Positions 20,244-29,884 of a stretch of 64,000 bases of DNA are shown in pieces. Origin of the DNA: Paracoccus onchidii (GTDB taxonomy: Bacteria; Pseudomonadota; Alphaproteobacteria; Rhodobacterales; Rhodobacteraceae); the NCBI RefSeq assembly GCF_028294535.1, contig NZ_JAQBIE010000003.1:1-64000 (forward strand). Reading direction: 5' to 3'. The position numbers and the translations under genes were made by a program. Position 1 is the first letter of the stretch, and every line of letters starts with the position of its first letter. The notes below the pieces were generated by a model, which saw only the letters and a program-made list of their open reading frames with translations, was not told where the DNA came from and made no database searches.

Positions 20244-23200
20244 TTATTCCTCGATCACGTCCAGAACGCCGGGCACCGCGCGCAGCGCCTGACGGGCGGG
20301 CGTGGTCAGGGGCGCGTCATTGGCGACCTCGATCTCGATCAGCTCGTCGCCCTCGCGAATGCGCAGCAGGACCGGCCCGCGCGACCGCGATGATACGGTG
20401 ATCTCGGTCTGGATGCGGCCCAGAACCTCGGCCAGACGCGGGATCGTGTCGGCGCCCTGCATTTCCACCGCCAGACAGCCCGCGCCCGCATCGGCCACGG
20501 CATCATCCAGCCGCGCCACGGAATTGGCCAGCATCTTGACCTGATCGCCCGAGGGTTCGACCTTGACCTGCAACACGACATTCTCGCCCGGTTCCAGCCG
20601 GTCGCGGGCCGCGTTCAGCAGATCGCTGAACACGGTCACCTCGTAAAGGCCGGTCGGATCGGACAGGCTGACAAAGGCGTATTGCGTGCCCTTGGCCGAT
20701 TTCCGTTCCATGCGCGCCGCCACCGTCCCCGCGATCGAGGTGACCAGCGGCCCACCCGCCGCATCGGCGCTGATTTCAGCCAGCGTCTGGACCTTCTTGC
20801 GCTTCAGCGCGGGCAGGTAATCGTCCAGCGGATGCCCCGACAGGTAGAAGCCGACGGCCTTGTGTTCCTCGCCCAGCTTTTCGGCGGGCAGCCAGACCTG
20901 CGCCAGCGCGGGGCGCGGCGGTGGCAGATCCTCGCCCCCGCCAAACAGCGATGTCTGGGCCGAGGCCGCCTGTTCCTGCACCGCAGCCGACCACGCCACC
21001 AGCCCATCCAGCGATTTCAGCACCCTTGCGCGGTTGTCGTCCAGCAGGTCGAACGCCCCGGCACGCGCCAGCATTTCCAGGGGCCGCTTGCCGACGCGCT
21101 TCATGTCGACGCGGCGGGCGAAATCATTGATATCGCGGAAGGGCTGATCGCCCCGCGCCTCGTGGATCAGGCGCATCGCCTCTAGCCCGACGCCCTTCAG
21201 CGCCCCAAGCGCGTAATGGATGCGGCCATCCTTCACCGTGAAACTGGGGGCCGAGCGGTTGACGCAGGGGGGCACGATCTCGATCCCCATGCGGTCGCAT
21301 TCGCGTTTATAGACGGCAAGCTTGTCGGTCAGATGGATATCGCAATTCATCACCGCGGCCATGAATTCGACCGGGTGGTTCGCCTTCAGCCATGCCGTCT
21401 GATAGCTGACCACGGCATAGGCGGCGGCGTGGGATTTGTTGAAGCCGTAATTTGCGAATTTCTCCAGCAGGTCAAAGACCTCGCCGGCCTTCTTTTCCGA
21501 CACGCCGTTCTCGACGCTGCCCTTGATGAATTTTGGGCGTTCCTTGGCCATCTCGGCGGCGATCTTCTTGCCCATCGCGCGGCGCAGCAGGTCGGCGCCG
21601 CCAAGGCTGTAGCCCGCCATGACCTGCGCGATCTGCATCACCTGTTCCTGATAGACGATGATGCCCTGCGTTTCGGCAAGGATATGGTCGATGCTGGGGT
21701 GGATCGATTCCAGTTCGCGCGCGCCGTTCTTCACGTCGCAATAGGTCGGGATATTCTCCATCGGGCCGGGACGGTACAGCGCGACCAGTGCCACGATATC
21801 CTCGATGCAGGTCGGGCGCATGCGCCGCAGCGCGTCCATCATGCCGCTGGATTCCACCTGGAACACCGCGACCGTCCGGGCGCTGGCGAACAGGTCATAG
21901 CTGGCCTTGTCGTCCAGCGGGATCGCGTTGATCTGGTTCACCGCGCCCTCGGGCGGCTGGTACAGTTCGCGCTCGTCGGCGGCGACATGCAGGGGCCGCC
22001 CGCCGCCATTGATCAGATCGACGGCGTTCTGGATGACAGTCAGCGTCTTGAGGCCCAGAAAGTCGAATTTGACCAGACCAGCCTGTTCGACCCATTTCAT
22101 GTTGAACTGGGTCGCGGGCATGTCGGATGCCGGATCGCGATACAGCGGCACCAGCCGGTCCAGCGGGCGGTCACCGATCACCACCCCGGCCGCATGGGTC
22201 GAGGCGTTGCGATACAACCCCTCGATCTTTTCGGCGTAATCCAGCAGGCGGCCGACGACCTCTTCCTTGGCGGCCTCGCGCAGGCGGGGTTCGTCGGCAC
22301 GGGCCTTGGTGATGCTGACGGGTTTAACGCCCTCGACCGGGATCATCTTGGACAGCCGGTCAACCTGCCCGAACGGCAATTGCAGCACCCGTCCCACATC
22401 GCGCACGGCGGCCTTGGACAGCAGCGCGCCGAAGGTGATGATCTGGCCGACCTTGTCCTTGCCGTATTTTTCCTGAACGTAGCGGATCACCTCTTCGCGG
22501 CGGTCCATGCAGAAGTCGATGTCGAAATCCGGCATGCTGACGCGTTCGGGGTTCAGAAAGCGTTCGAACAGCAGGCTGTAGCGCAGCGGATCCAGATCGG
22601 TGATGGTCAGCGCATAGGCCACAAGGCTGCCCGCGCCCGACCCCCGCCCCGGCCCGACCGGAATGTCATGTTCCTTGGCCCAGCCGATGAAATCGGCCAC
22701 GATCAGGAAATAGCCGGGAAAGCCCATCTGTTCGATGATGCCCAGTTCGAAATCCAGCCGCTTCTGATAATCCTCGACGCTGACCGCGTGGGGGATCACC
22801 TTGAGACGGGCCTGCAACCCCTCATTGGCCTGACGGCGCAGCTCGGCCACCTCGTCATCGGCGAATTTGGGCAGGATCGGCGCGTGCTTGGCAACCGCAA
22901 AGGCACAGCGCCGGGCGATCTCGACGGTGTTGTCCAGCGCCTCGGGCAGGTCCGCGAACAGCACGGCCATTTCTTCGGGCGATTTGAAGTAATGCTGCGG
23001 GGTCAGACGGCGGCGGGGCTGCGACTGATCGACATAGGCCTTTTCGGCGATACAGATCAGCGCGTCATGCGCCTCGTAAAGATCCGGCTTGGGGAAATAG
23101 ACATCATTGGTCGCAACCAGCGGAAATTCTTGCGCATAGGCCAGTTCGATCAACCCGGCCTCGGACAGGGCCTCGGGTTCGGGCAGCTTGCCGTTTTCGC

Positions 23201-23714
23201 CCGGATGGCGCTGCAACTCGACGTAAAGCCGCGTCGAGAACGCCTTGGCAAGCCGTTCGGCCAGCACCGCGGCCTTGTCCTTTTGCCCCTGCGCGATCAA
23301 CTGGCCCAACGGCCCCTGCGCACCGCCCGTCAGACAGATCAGCCCCTCGGACCGGTCGCACAGCTCATCCAGGGTGACATGCGGCAGATCGGGCCCGTCG
23401 CGCATGTAAAGGCAGGTCGACAGCGACATCAGGTTCAGCCAGCCCTGCTGATCCTGCGCCAGCAGGACGATGGGGCCGGTCACGTCGGCCTGCAGGGTGA
23501 CCTGACAGCCGATGATCGGCTGAACCCCCTTGTCCATCGCCTTCACGCTGAATTCCAGCGCCGCGAACATGGCGTTGGTATCGGTCAGCGCGACCGCGGG
23601 CATGCCCGCATCGGCGGCAAGAGCCGGCAATTTGCCGACAGGGATCGCACCTTCCAGAAGCGAATGTTCGGAATGGGTGCGCAGATGGATGAATCGGAGA
23701 GGTTTGGTCGCCAT
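20244..23714 (-). CDS. dnaE: DNA polymerase III subunit alpha
   Basis: A 1156-residue replicative polymerase. It has a PHP domain (about 1-280), a polymerase domain with catalytic acidic residues in MPDFDIDFCMDRREEV (about 393-408), a tau-binding and helix-hairpin-helix region, and an OB domain (about 985-1060, VTSIAGTVAARMERKSAKGTQYAF-like). In the PHP domain the usual LTDHGN metal motif is LTDTNAM and HSDYS is HSEHS. Metal-dependent proofreading by this domain is therefore probably lost, as in E. coli DnaE. It starts 44 bases after purU ends, so the two may share a transcript. Confidence 0.97.
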   Translation of the reverse strand: MATKPLRFIHLRTHSEHSLLEGAIPVGKLPALAADAGMPAVALTDTNAMFAALEFSVKAMDKGVQPIIGCQVTLQADVTGPIVLLAQDQQGWLNLMSLSTCLYMRDGPDLPHVTLDELCDRSEGLICLTGGAQGPLGQLIAQGQKDKAAVLAERLAKAFSTRLYVELQRHPGENGKLPEPEALSEAGLIELAYAQEFPLVATNDVYFPKPDLYEAHDALICIAEKAYVDQSQPRRRLTPQHYFKSPEEMAVLFADLPEALDNTVEIARRCAFAVAKHAPILPKFADDEVAELRRQANEGLQARLKVIPHAVSVEDYQKRLDFELGIIEQMGFPGYFLIVADFIGWAKEHDIPVGPGRGSGAGSLVAYALTITDLDPLRYSLLFERFLNPERVSMPDFDIDFCMDRREEVIRYVQEKYGKDKVGQIITFGALLSKAAVRDVGRVLQLPFGQVDRLSKMIPVEGVKPVSITKARADEPRLREAAKEEVVGRLLDYAEKIEGLYRNASTHAAGVVIGDRPLDRLVPLYRDPASDMPATQFNMKWVEQAGLVKFDFLGLKTLTVIQNAVDLINGGGRPLHVAADERELYQPPEGAVNQINAIPLDDKASYDLFASARTVAVFQVESSGMMDALRRMRPTCIEDIVALVALYRPGPMENIPTYCDVKNGARELESIHPSIDHILAETQGIIVYQEQVMQIAQVMAGYSLGGADLLRRAMGKKIAAEMAKERPKFIKGSVENGVSEKKAGEVFDLLEKFANYGFNKSHAAAYAVVSYQTAWLKANHPVEFMAAVMNCDIHLTDKLAVYKRECDRMGIEIVPPCVNRSAPSFTVKDGRIHYALGALKGVGLEAMRLIHEARGDQPFRDINDFARRVDMKRVGKRPLEMLARAGAFDLLDDNRARVLKSLDGLVAWSAAVQEQAASAQTSLFGGGEDLPPPRPALAQVWLPAEKLGEEHKAVGFYLSGHPLDDYLPALKRKKVQTLAEISADAAGGPLVTSIAGTVAARMERKSAKGTQYAFVSLSDPTGLYEVTVFSDLLNAARDRLEPGENVVLQVKVEPSGDQVKMLANSVARLDDAVADAGAGCLAVEMQGADTIPRLAEVLGRIQTEITVSSRSRGPVLLRIREGDELIEIEVANDAPLTTPARQALRAVPGVLDVIEE

Positions 23715-23758
23715 TGCGCGACAATATCCCAGCCCGCATCACCTGCGCAATTGTCCAA

Positions 23759-24643
23759 TCACCCCATACGCTCGGACACATAGCTGCCGGGCGAAGCCGG
23801 GAACACCACGGTCTTGCTGCCATTCAGGAAAACGCGGCCGTGAATATGGGCATGCACCGCGCGGGACAGAACCTGCGATTCCACATCACGCCCCAGCGAC
23901 ACGTAATCGCCCGGTGATTGCGCATGGGTCACGCGCACCGTGTCCTGTTCGATGATCGGCCCTTCATCCAGATCGGCGGTGACATAGTGGCTGGTCGCCC
24001 CGATCAGCTTTACCCCGCGTTCATAGGCCTGCTTATAGGGGTTGGCGCCCTTGAAGCTGGGCAGGAACGAGTGGTGGATATTGATGATCCGGCCCGACAT
24101 CTTCTGACACATCTGGTCCGAAAGAACCTGCATATAGCGGGCCAGAACGACCAGCTCCGCGCCGCTTTCCTCGATCAGTGCCATCTGGCGCGCCTCGACA
24201 TCGGCCTTGGTTTCGGGGGTGACGCGCATCATGTGAAAGGGAATGTCGTGATTGACCACGACCTTCTGGTATTCGTGATGGTTCGACACGACCCCGACGA
24301 TATCGATGGGCAGCGCCCCGATCCGCCAACGATACAGCAGATCGTTCAGGCAATGCCCGAAACGCGACACCATGATCAGCACCTTTTTCTTGACGGAATC
24401 GTCGCTGATCTCGAACTGCATCCCGAATTCAGTGGCAACCGCAGCGAAATCCTTGCGCAGCTGTTCAAGCGTTGCACCGCCCTCGGAACGAAAGCTCATC
24501 CGCATGAAAAAGCGCCCCGTTTCGGCATCGTCGAACTGCGCACTATCGGTGATATTGCAGTCCTGTGCCGCCAGAAATCCGGAAATTGCCGCCACGATGC
24601 CGCGCGCGGTCGCGCAGGTCACACGCAAGGTAAAGCTGTTCAT
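23759..24643 (-). CDS. purU: Formyltetrahydrofolate deformylase PurU
   Basis: A 294-residue enzyme that hydrolyses 10-formyl-THF to THF and formate, balancing the one-carbon pool. An N-terminal ACT domain (about 1-80, with CATARGIVAAISGFL) is followed by a formyltransferase-fold domain with catalytic motif NIHHSFLPSFKGANPY and ATSHYVTADLDEGPII. The family Asp near the C-terminal third is present in DEGPIIEQD. In many alpha- and gammaproteobacteria purU is linked to glycine betaine/sarcosine degradation; here the sox operon is 13 kb away. Confidence 0.96.
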   Translation of the reverse strand: MNSFTLRVTCATARGIVAAISGFLAAQDCNITDSAQFDDAETGRFFMRMSFRSEGGATLEQLRKDFAAVATEFGMQFEISDDSVKKKVLIMVSRFGHCLNDLLYRWRIGALPIDIVGVVSNHHEYQKVVVNHDIPFHMMRVTPETKADVEARQMALIEESGAELVVLARYMQVLSDQMCQKMSGRIINIHHSFLPSFKGANPYKQAYERGVKLIGATSHYVTADLDEGPIIEQDTVRVTHAQSPGDYVSLGRDVESQVLSRAVHAHIHGRVFLNGSKTVVFPASPGSYVSERMG

Positions 24644-24776
24644 TTGATGACATCGTCCTTTTCATGCTGAGCGCGGCATCTGCCGATGCCACACACGCAT
24701 TTCGTCAGTTTTCCGCAGCCCTTGCATCGCATTTCCGACATCACCGGCGATTGCTGCGACAATTGCGCCGCCGCGA

Positions 24777-25943
24777 TCACGCTGCGGGCATGCGGGTTTC
24801 GATCATATCCGCGAACCAGCTGGAGCCGGCCGGTATCGCGTCATCGTTAAAATTGTATTCCGGATGATGCACCATCGCGGAATCACCGTTGCCCAGAAAG
24901 ATGTAGGCGCCGGGGCGCTCGTTCAGCATATAGCTGAAATCTTCGCCGCCCATCATCGGTTGGACATTGACATCAACGTCCCCCGCGATCCCGCGTGCGA
25001 CATCTGCCGCCCATTCGGTTGCCTGATCGTTGTTTTCGGTCACGGGATAGCCGCGCTGGTAATCCACCTTCGCCGTCGCACCCATGGCGGCGGCAACATT
25101 GGTCGCGACGCGGTTGATCCCCTCTTCCAGCTGGGCACGCACGGCCGGATCAAGGCTGCGCGCAGTGCCCTTCAGCCTGACCTCCTGGGGGATGACATTA
25201 TGCGCGGTCGAGTCGGTTGACACGACGCAAACCGAAACGACGGCATTCTTCAACGGATCCACATTGCGCGAAACCACGGATTGCAGCGCAACGATGATCT
25301 GGGCCGCGGTCAGGGTCGTGTCGATGCAGTCATGCGGTTTCGCCGCATGCCCCCCCTTGCCGGTCACGGTGATGTCGAACTGATCCGCAGCAGCCATGAT
25401 CGCACCCGGCTTGATCGCGAACTGGCCCACAGGAATACCGGGCATGTTGTGCATGCCGTAAAACTCCTGGATACCCCAGCGATCCACCAACCCGTCCTTG
25501 ATCATGGCATCACCGCCACCGCCCCCTTCTTCTGCGGGTTGAAAGATCACGATTGCGGTGCCATCGAAATTCCGGGTTTCCGCAAGGTATTTCGCCGCGC
25601 CAAGCAGCATGGCGGTATGCCCGTCATGGCCGCAGGCATGCATCATGCCCGGCGTTTTCGACGCGTAATCGGCGCCGGTCCGTTCATGGATCGGCAAGGC
25701 ATCCATATCTGCACGCAGGCCGATCACGCGCTTGCTGTTGTCGGACCTGCCCCTGATCACCCCGACCACACCCGTTCTGCCGACACCTTCGGTCACCTCG
25801 TCGCACCCGAAGGCCCGCAGCAGCCCGGCCACTTTTCCGGCGGTTCGATGCACTTCGTAGAGCAGCTCCGGATTTTCGTGGAAATCACGGCGCCAAGCGG
25901 TGATTTCGGGCAGAAGTTCGGCGAAACGGTTCTTGACGGGCAT
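24777..25943 (-). CDS. M20 family amidohydrolase (hippurate hydrolase-like)
   Basis: A 388-residue zinc-dependent peptidase/amidohydrolase. The metal-binding motifs are present: MHACGHDGHTAMLLG, QPAEEGGGGGDAMI and HHPEYNFNDDAIP near the C-terminus. Relatives remove acyl groups from N-acyl amino acids such as hippurate or act on short peptides; substrate is not predictable here. It lies 76 bases downstream of a double ABC ATPase on the same strand, so it probably processes a compound imported by that transporter. No signal peptide, so cytoplasmic. Confidence 0.9.
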   Translation of the reverse strand: MPVKNRFAELLPEITAWRRDFHENPELLYEVHRTAGKVAGLLRAFGCDEVTEGVGRTGVVGVIRGRSDNSKRVIGLRADMDALPIHERTGADYASKTPGMMHACGHDGHTAMLLGAAKYLAETRNFDGTAIVIFQPAEEGGGGGDAMIKDGLVDRWGIQEFYGMHNMPGIPVGQFAIKPGAIMAAADQFDITVTGKGGHAAKPHDCIDTTLTAAQIIVALQSVVSRNVDPLKNAVVSVCVVSTDSTAHNVIPQEVRLKGTARSLDPAVRAQLEEGINRVATNVAAAMGATAKVDYQRGYPVTENNDQATEWAADVARGIAGDVDVNVQPMMGGEDFSYMLNERPGAYIFLGNGDSAMVHHPEYNFNDDAIPAGSSWFADMIETRMPAA

Positions 25944-26019
25944 GATCGGTCTCCTTCGCGCGACAGCCTATTCCTTTGTGCAGACCGTGCAAGAGGGCAA
26001 CCGGCAGACCCGCATGATT

Positions 26020-27852
26020 TCAGTCATGTGTGCTCGGCTCGACCAGAACATGATGCCCCGCAGCGACCTCGTGATAGACCGAGCGGGGGGGCTGATAGCC
26101 AACCGGATGAATTGGCGAAGGAATTGGGCGGAACCGCAGATCCTCGTTGATCTTTTTCCTGCGGGGGTCGGCCACCGGAACGGCCGCCATCAATTGCTTG
26201 GTATAGCTGTGCTGGGGGTTTTCGAATACCTGGCCGCGGCTGCCCATCTCGACGATACGGCCAAGATACATGACCCCCACGCGGTGGCTGACCCGTTCGA
26301 CCACCGCCATGTCATGGCTGATGAACAGCATCGAAATCCCCAGATCATGTTGCAGTTCCAGCAACAGGTTCAGAACCTGGGCCTGCACGGAAACATCCAG
26401 CGCCGAAACGGCCTCATCCGCGACAAGCAATCTGGGGTTCAGCGCCAGCGCGCGCGCGATCGCAATCCGCTGGCGCTGTCCGCCCGACATTTCGTGTGGA
26501 TAGCGCCGCATGAAGCTGCGCGGCAATTCGACCCGGTCAAACAGCTCGGCCACCCGACCCTCGCGCTCGGCGCGATTGCCAATACCATAGTTTTGCATCG
26601 GCTCGGCGACCTGATCAAACAGCTTCATATGCGGATCGAGGCTGGCGAACGGATCCTGAAAAATCATCTGCATATCACGTCGGGCCTGGCGCAAACCGGC
26701 TTGTGACAGCGCCAGAACATCCACATCGCCCAACTGCACATGCCCCGAGCATGGTTCGACCAGTCGCAGGATCGAACGCCCGCAAGTCGACTTGCCGCAG
26801 CCCGATTCCCCGACCAGCGACAAGGTTTCCCCCGCATTGATCGTCAAACTGACATCTTCGACGGCATGCACATGCGCCATGGTGCGGCGCAGTATTCCGC
26901 CCTTGACGGGAAAACGCGTCGTCAGGTTCTTGACCGTCAACAGCGGCTGGGGGTTCCGGGCAGCGACATGTTCCGCGCGGATCTTCGCCCCGTTGCGCAT
27001 CACACGCATGGGTTCGGGGGCAGGTTTGCCGGTCATCTCGCCCAGCCTGGGCACCGCGGCCAGAAGCATTCTGGTGTAATCCTGTGCGGGCGCCTCGAAG
27101 ATCTGCGCGACCGGCCCTTCCTCGACCTTGTTTCCGCGATACATCACGACCACACGATCTGCCATCTGCGCCACGACCGCCATGTCATGCGTTATGAACA
27201 GGACGGCGATCTGCTTTTCACGCTTGAGCCGATCGATCAGCGCAAGGATTTCGGCCTGGATGGTCACGTCCAGCGCCGTTGTCGGTTCATCGCAGATCAG
27301 CAAACGAGGTTCACAGCACATCGCCATCGCGATCACGACCCGCTGGCGCATACCGCCCGACAATTCATGCGGATATTGATCCAGCCGGCGTTCTGGTTCG
27401 GGGATCCGCACCTGTTTCAGCATGTCCAACGCCTGCGCGCGTGCGGCCCTGCGACCCAGACCACGATGGGCGATCAGCCCCTCGGCCAGCTGATCCCCCA
27501 CCGTAAAGACCGGATTCAGCGCGGTCATGGGTTCCTGAAAGATCATGCCGATCTGATTGCCCCGGATATCGCGCATGGCCGGCGTCGACTGTTGCGCCAG
27601 ATCGATTGCCTGACCGTCACCGCGGTCAAACATCAGCTTGCCCTTGGTGATCTCGCCGCCACCGAACTCGACCAGGCGCATCAGGGACAACGAGCTTACC
27701 GATTTACCCGAGCCAGATTCACCCACGACGCAGACGCATTCGCCGGGCCTGATGTCGAAGCTGACATCCCTGACGCCAACCACGACCCCATCATTGGTCC
27801 GGAATTCAACCCGAAGCTGTTCGATCGAAACAAGCGGCTTGTCATCCAGCAT
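26020..27852 (-). CDS. Dipeptide/oligopeptide ABC transporter, fused double ATP-binding protein
   Basis: A 610-residue protein with two ABC ATPase domains in one chain. The first has Walker A GESGSGKS near residue 40 and signature LSGGMRQRV; the second has GESGCGKS near residue 350 and signature MSGGQRQRI. Each has a Walker B ending DEPTTALD or DEAVSALD. Each domain ends in the oligopeptide C-terminal extension. This resembles GsiA/YejF-type proteins, so one gene replaces the usual D and F pair. It is divergent from the two binding-protein genes and permeases, which lack any other ATPase. Confidence 0.93.
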   Translation of the reverse strand: MLDDKPLVSIEQLRVEFRTNDGVVVGVRDVSFDIRPGECVCVVGESGSGKSVSSLSLMRLVEFGGGEITKGKLMFDRGDGQAIDLAQQSTPAMRDIRGNQIGMIFQEPMTALNPVFTVGDQLAEGLIAHRGLGRRAARAQALDMLKQVRIPEPERRLDQYPHELSGGMRQRVVIAMAMCCEPRLLICDEPTTALDVTIQAEILALIDRLKREKQIAVLFITHDMAVVAQMADRVVVMYRGNKVEEGPVAQIFEAPAQDYTRMLLAAVPRLGEMTGKPAPEPMRVMRNGAKIRAEHVAARNPQPLLTVKNLTTRFPVKGGILRRTMAHVHAVEDVSLTINAGETLSLVGESGCGKSTCGRSILRLVEPCSGHVQLGDVDVLALSQAGLRQARRDMQMIFQDPFASLDPHMKLFDQVAEPMQNYGIGNRAEREGRVAELFDRVELPRSFMRRYPHEMSGGQRQRIAIARALALNPRLLVADEAVSALDVSVQAQVLNLLLELQHDLGISMLFISHDMAVVERVSHRVGVMYLGRIVEMGSRGQVFENPQHSYTKQLMAAVPVADPRRKKINEDLRFRPIPSPIHPVGYQPPRSVYHEVAAGHHVLVEPSTHD

Positions 27853-28116
27853 CCGGCACCCTCGCGATCTGTTCCCCGCCCGAGGCTAGCGGCGGCAGGA
27901 CGAAAGTCAAAGACATTACCCCGTCTTTCCCGGATCGCGATAGGTCTTGCTTTTGAAATGACCTTCGTTTGAATTGTTTTCATGACGCAGGGCATCTTGC
28001 CGCAGGAACGATTGCCCGGGAAACGGGGAACACGGGATGAAAAGCACAGGCCTGACAAGGGCTTGCCATCGCCAGGGGCGCACCCGGCGACCTTTCAACG
28101 CCAACAGGAGAGTATC

Positions 28117-29820
28117 ATGACACCGAAGACATTGCTTTTGGGGGCCGCGGCCTCGATTGCGCTGGCTCCGGCCGCGATGGCAGAACGTGGCAGCGACGGA
28201 GACCTGAAGATCATCTACTGGCAGGCTCCGTCGACGATGAACCCATATCTGTCGTCGGGAACCAAGGATGCCGAGGCATCCAGCCTGGTGCTGGAAGGTC
28301 TGGCCGGCTTCAACGAAAAGGGCGAGGTCATTCCCCGCCTTGCGGTTGAAATTCCCAGCATCGACAATGGTGGCATCAGCGAGGATCTGAAAACCGTAAC
28401 GTGGAAGATCCGCGAAGATGCCCGCTGGTCGGACGGCACACCCGTCACCTCGGCCGACGCGAAATTCACTGCGGATTATTGCCTGCATCCCGAAGGCGGC
28501 TGCGCCCAGGCCGCCCGTTATCAGGGCATCGCTTCGGTCGACACCCCGGACGACAGAACCGTCATCGTCAACTATACCGAACCGCGGCCCAACCCGTTCA
28601 CGGCCTTTACCGGCGCAACCTCGCCGATTCTTCAAAAGGCCCAGTTTGAAAACTGTGTTGGCACCGCCGCCTCGACCTGCACCGAAGAAAACTTCAACCC
28701 GATCGGCACCGGGGCTTTCAAGGTGGTCGAGTTCAAGACCAATGACGTCGTTACCCTCGAGGCAAACCCGGAATATCGCGACCCAGTGAAACCCGCCTTT
28801 GCGACCGTGACCCTGAAAGGCGGCGGAGACGCCACGGCGGCGGCCCGTGCGGTGCTGGAAACCGGCGAATTCGACTATGCCTGGAACCTGCAACTTGCGC
28901 CCGACGTGCTGGCCAGCATGGAAACGGCCGGACGCGGACAGCTTGTCACCGGTTTCGGCACCCTGGTCGAGCGGATCGAAATGAACCTGACAAACCCATC
29001 TTCGGACCTGCCCGATGACGAAAGGTCCACGCCCAGCCACCCACATCCCATCCTGTCGGATGAACGCGTGCGGCGGGCGCTGTCCATGGCCATCGACCGC
29101 GAATTGCTGACCGAAATCGGTTACGGGCAGGCCGGCCGCGCGACCTGCAACCTCGTGCCGGCACCGGAACTGTTCGCGTCCGACAACACCAGTTGTCTGA
29201 CGCAGGATGTCGAAGGTGCCAAGGCGCTGCTGGACGAAGCGGGCTGGACCATGGGCGGTGACGGCATCCGCGAAAAGGACGGCATGAAGCTGTCGTTGCT
29301 GTTTCAAACCAGCGTGAATGCCGTGCGACAGGATTTTCAGGCCCTGATCAAGCAATGGTGGTCCGAGATCGGTGTCGAAACCGAATTGAAGACGGTCGAT
29401 CCATCGGTCTTCTTTGGCGGTGACGCCGGATCGCCCGACACATTCCAGCGGTTCTATGCCGATGTCGAGATGTATGCCAACAACTTCGACGGCACCGACC
29501 CCGAACCATATCTGGCGCAATACACATGTGACAAGATTCCCGGCCCGGATGATCAGTGGCAGGGCGAGAATATCAACCGCTTCTGTGACGAATCCTATGA
29601 CGCGAAGCTGGTCGAGCTGGGCAAGACCGGCGATATCGAACAGCGCGCCGCGCTGGCGCGGGCCATGAACGACATGCTGACCAAGGACAGCATGGTGATC
29701 GTGCCTCTGGTCGATCGTGGGCGCGTCTCTGCGCATGCCAACGATCTGGGCGGCGTATTGCTGAACACCTGGGACAGCGAAATCTGGAACGCGGCAGACT
29801 GGTATCGCATCAGTCAATAA
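28117..29820 (+). CDS. Peptide-type ABC transporter substrate-binding protein 1
   Basis: A 567-residue periplasmic binding protein of extracellular solute-binding family 5. The signal peptide (about 1-22) ends AMA before ERGSDG. Family landmarks include WKIREDARWSDGTPVT and RRALSMAIDRELLTE. ATG 28117 has a CAGGAG ribosome-binding site at 28105-28110; upstream in-frame starts would destroy the signal peptide. Several Cys pairs (for example CLHPEGGC) suggest periplasmic disulfides. A close paralog follows directly after a hairpin. Ligand unknown. Confidence 0.92.
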   Translation: MTPKTLLLGAAASIALAPAAMAERGSDGDLKIIYWQAPSTMNPYLSSGTKDAEASSLVLEGLAGFNEKGEVIPRLAVEIPSIDNGGISEDLKTVTWKIREDARWSDGTPVTSADAKFTADYCLHPEGGCAQAARYQGIASVDTPDDRTVIVNYTEPRPNPFTAFTGATSPILQKAQFENCVGTAASTCTEENFNPIGTGAFKVVEFKTNDVVTLEANPEYRDPVKPAFATVTLKGGGDATAAARAVLETGEFDYAWNLQLAPDVLASMETAGRGQLVTGFGTLVERIEMNLTNPSSDLPDDERSTPSHPHPILSDERVRRALSMAIDRELLTEIGYGQAGRATCNLVPAPELFASDNTSCLTQDVEGAKALLDEAGWTMGGDGIREKDGMKLSLLFQTSVNAVRQDFQALIKQWWSEIGVETELKTVDPSVFFGGDAGSPDTFQRFYADVEMYANNFDGTDPEPYLAQYTCDKIPGPDDQWQGENINRFCDESYDAKLVELGKTGDIEQRAALARAMNDMLTKDSMVIVPLVDRGRVSAHANDLGGVLLNTWDSEIWNAADWYRISQ

Positions 29821-29827
29821 TCCCGAC

Positions 29828-29858
29828 CGGCATGGCCTGTGCAAACCGGGCCATGCCG
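29828..29858 (+). other. Perfect 10-bp hairpin between tandem binding-protein genes
   Basis: CGGCATGGCC (29828-29837), an 11-base loop and GGCCATGCCG (29849-29858) sit 8 bases after the stop of the first binding protein. No U-run follows. In other ABC operons such stems protect the upstream binding-protein mRNA from 3' decay; that role is inferred here. Confidence 0.7.
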
Positions 29859-29884
29859 ATCCAATCAAACCGAAAGGATCTGGA

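Noticed and set aside
21216..23783. An 855-residue open frame on the plus strand opposite dnaE
   Set aside because: Antisense shadow of dnaE; composition (Gln, His, Asp rich) is typical of such shadows and no domain is visible.
27916..29868. A 650-residue minus-strand frame opposite the first tandem binding protein
   Set aside because: Lies against a clear solute-binding protein with signal peptide; no motif or start site supports it.
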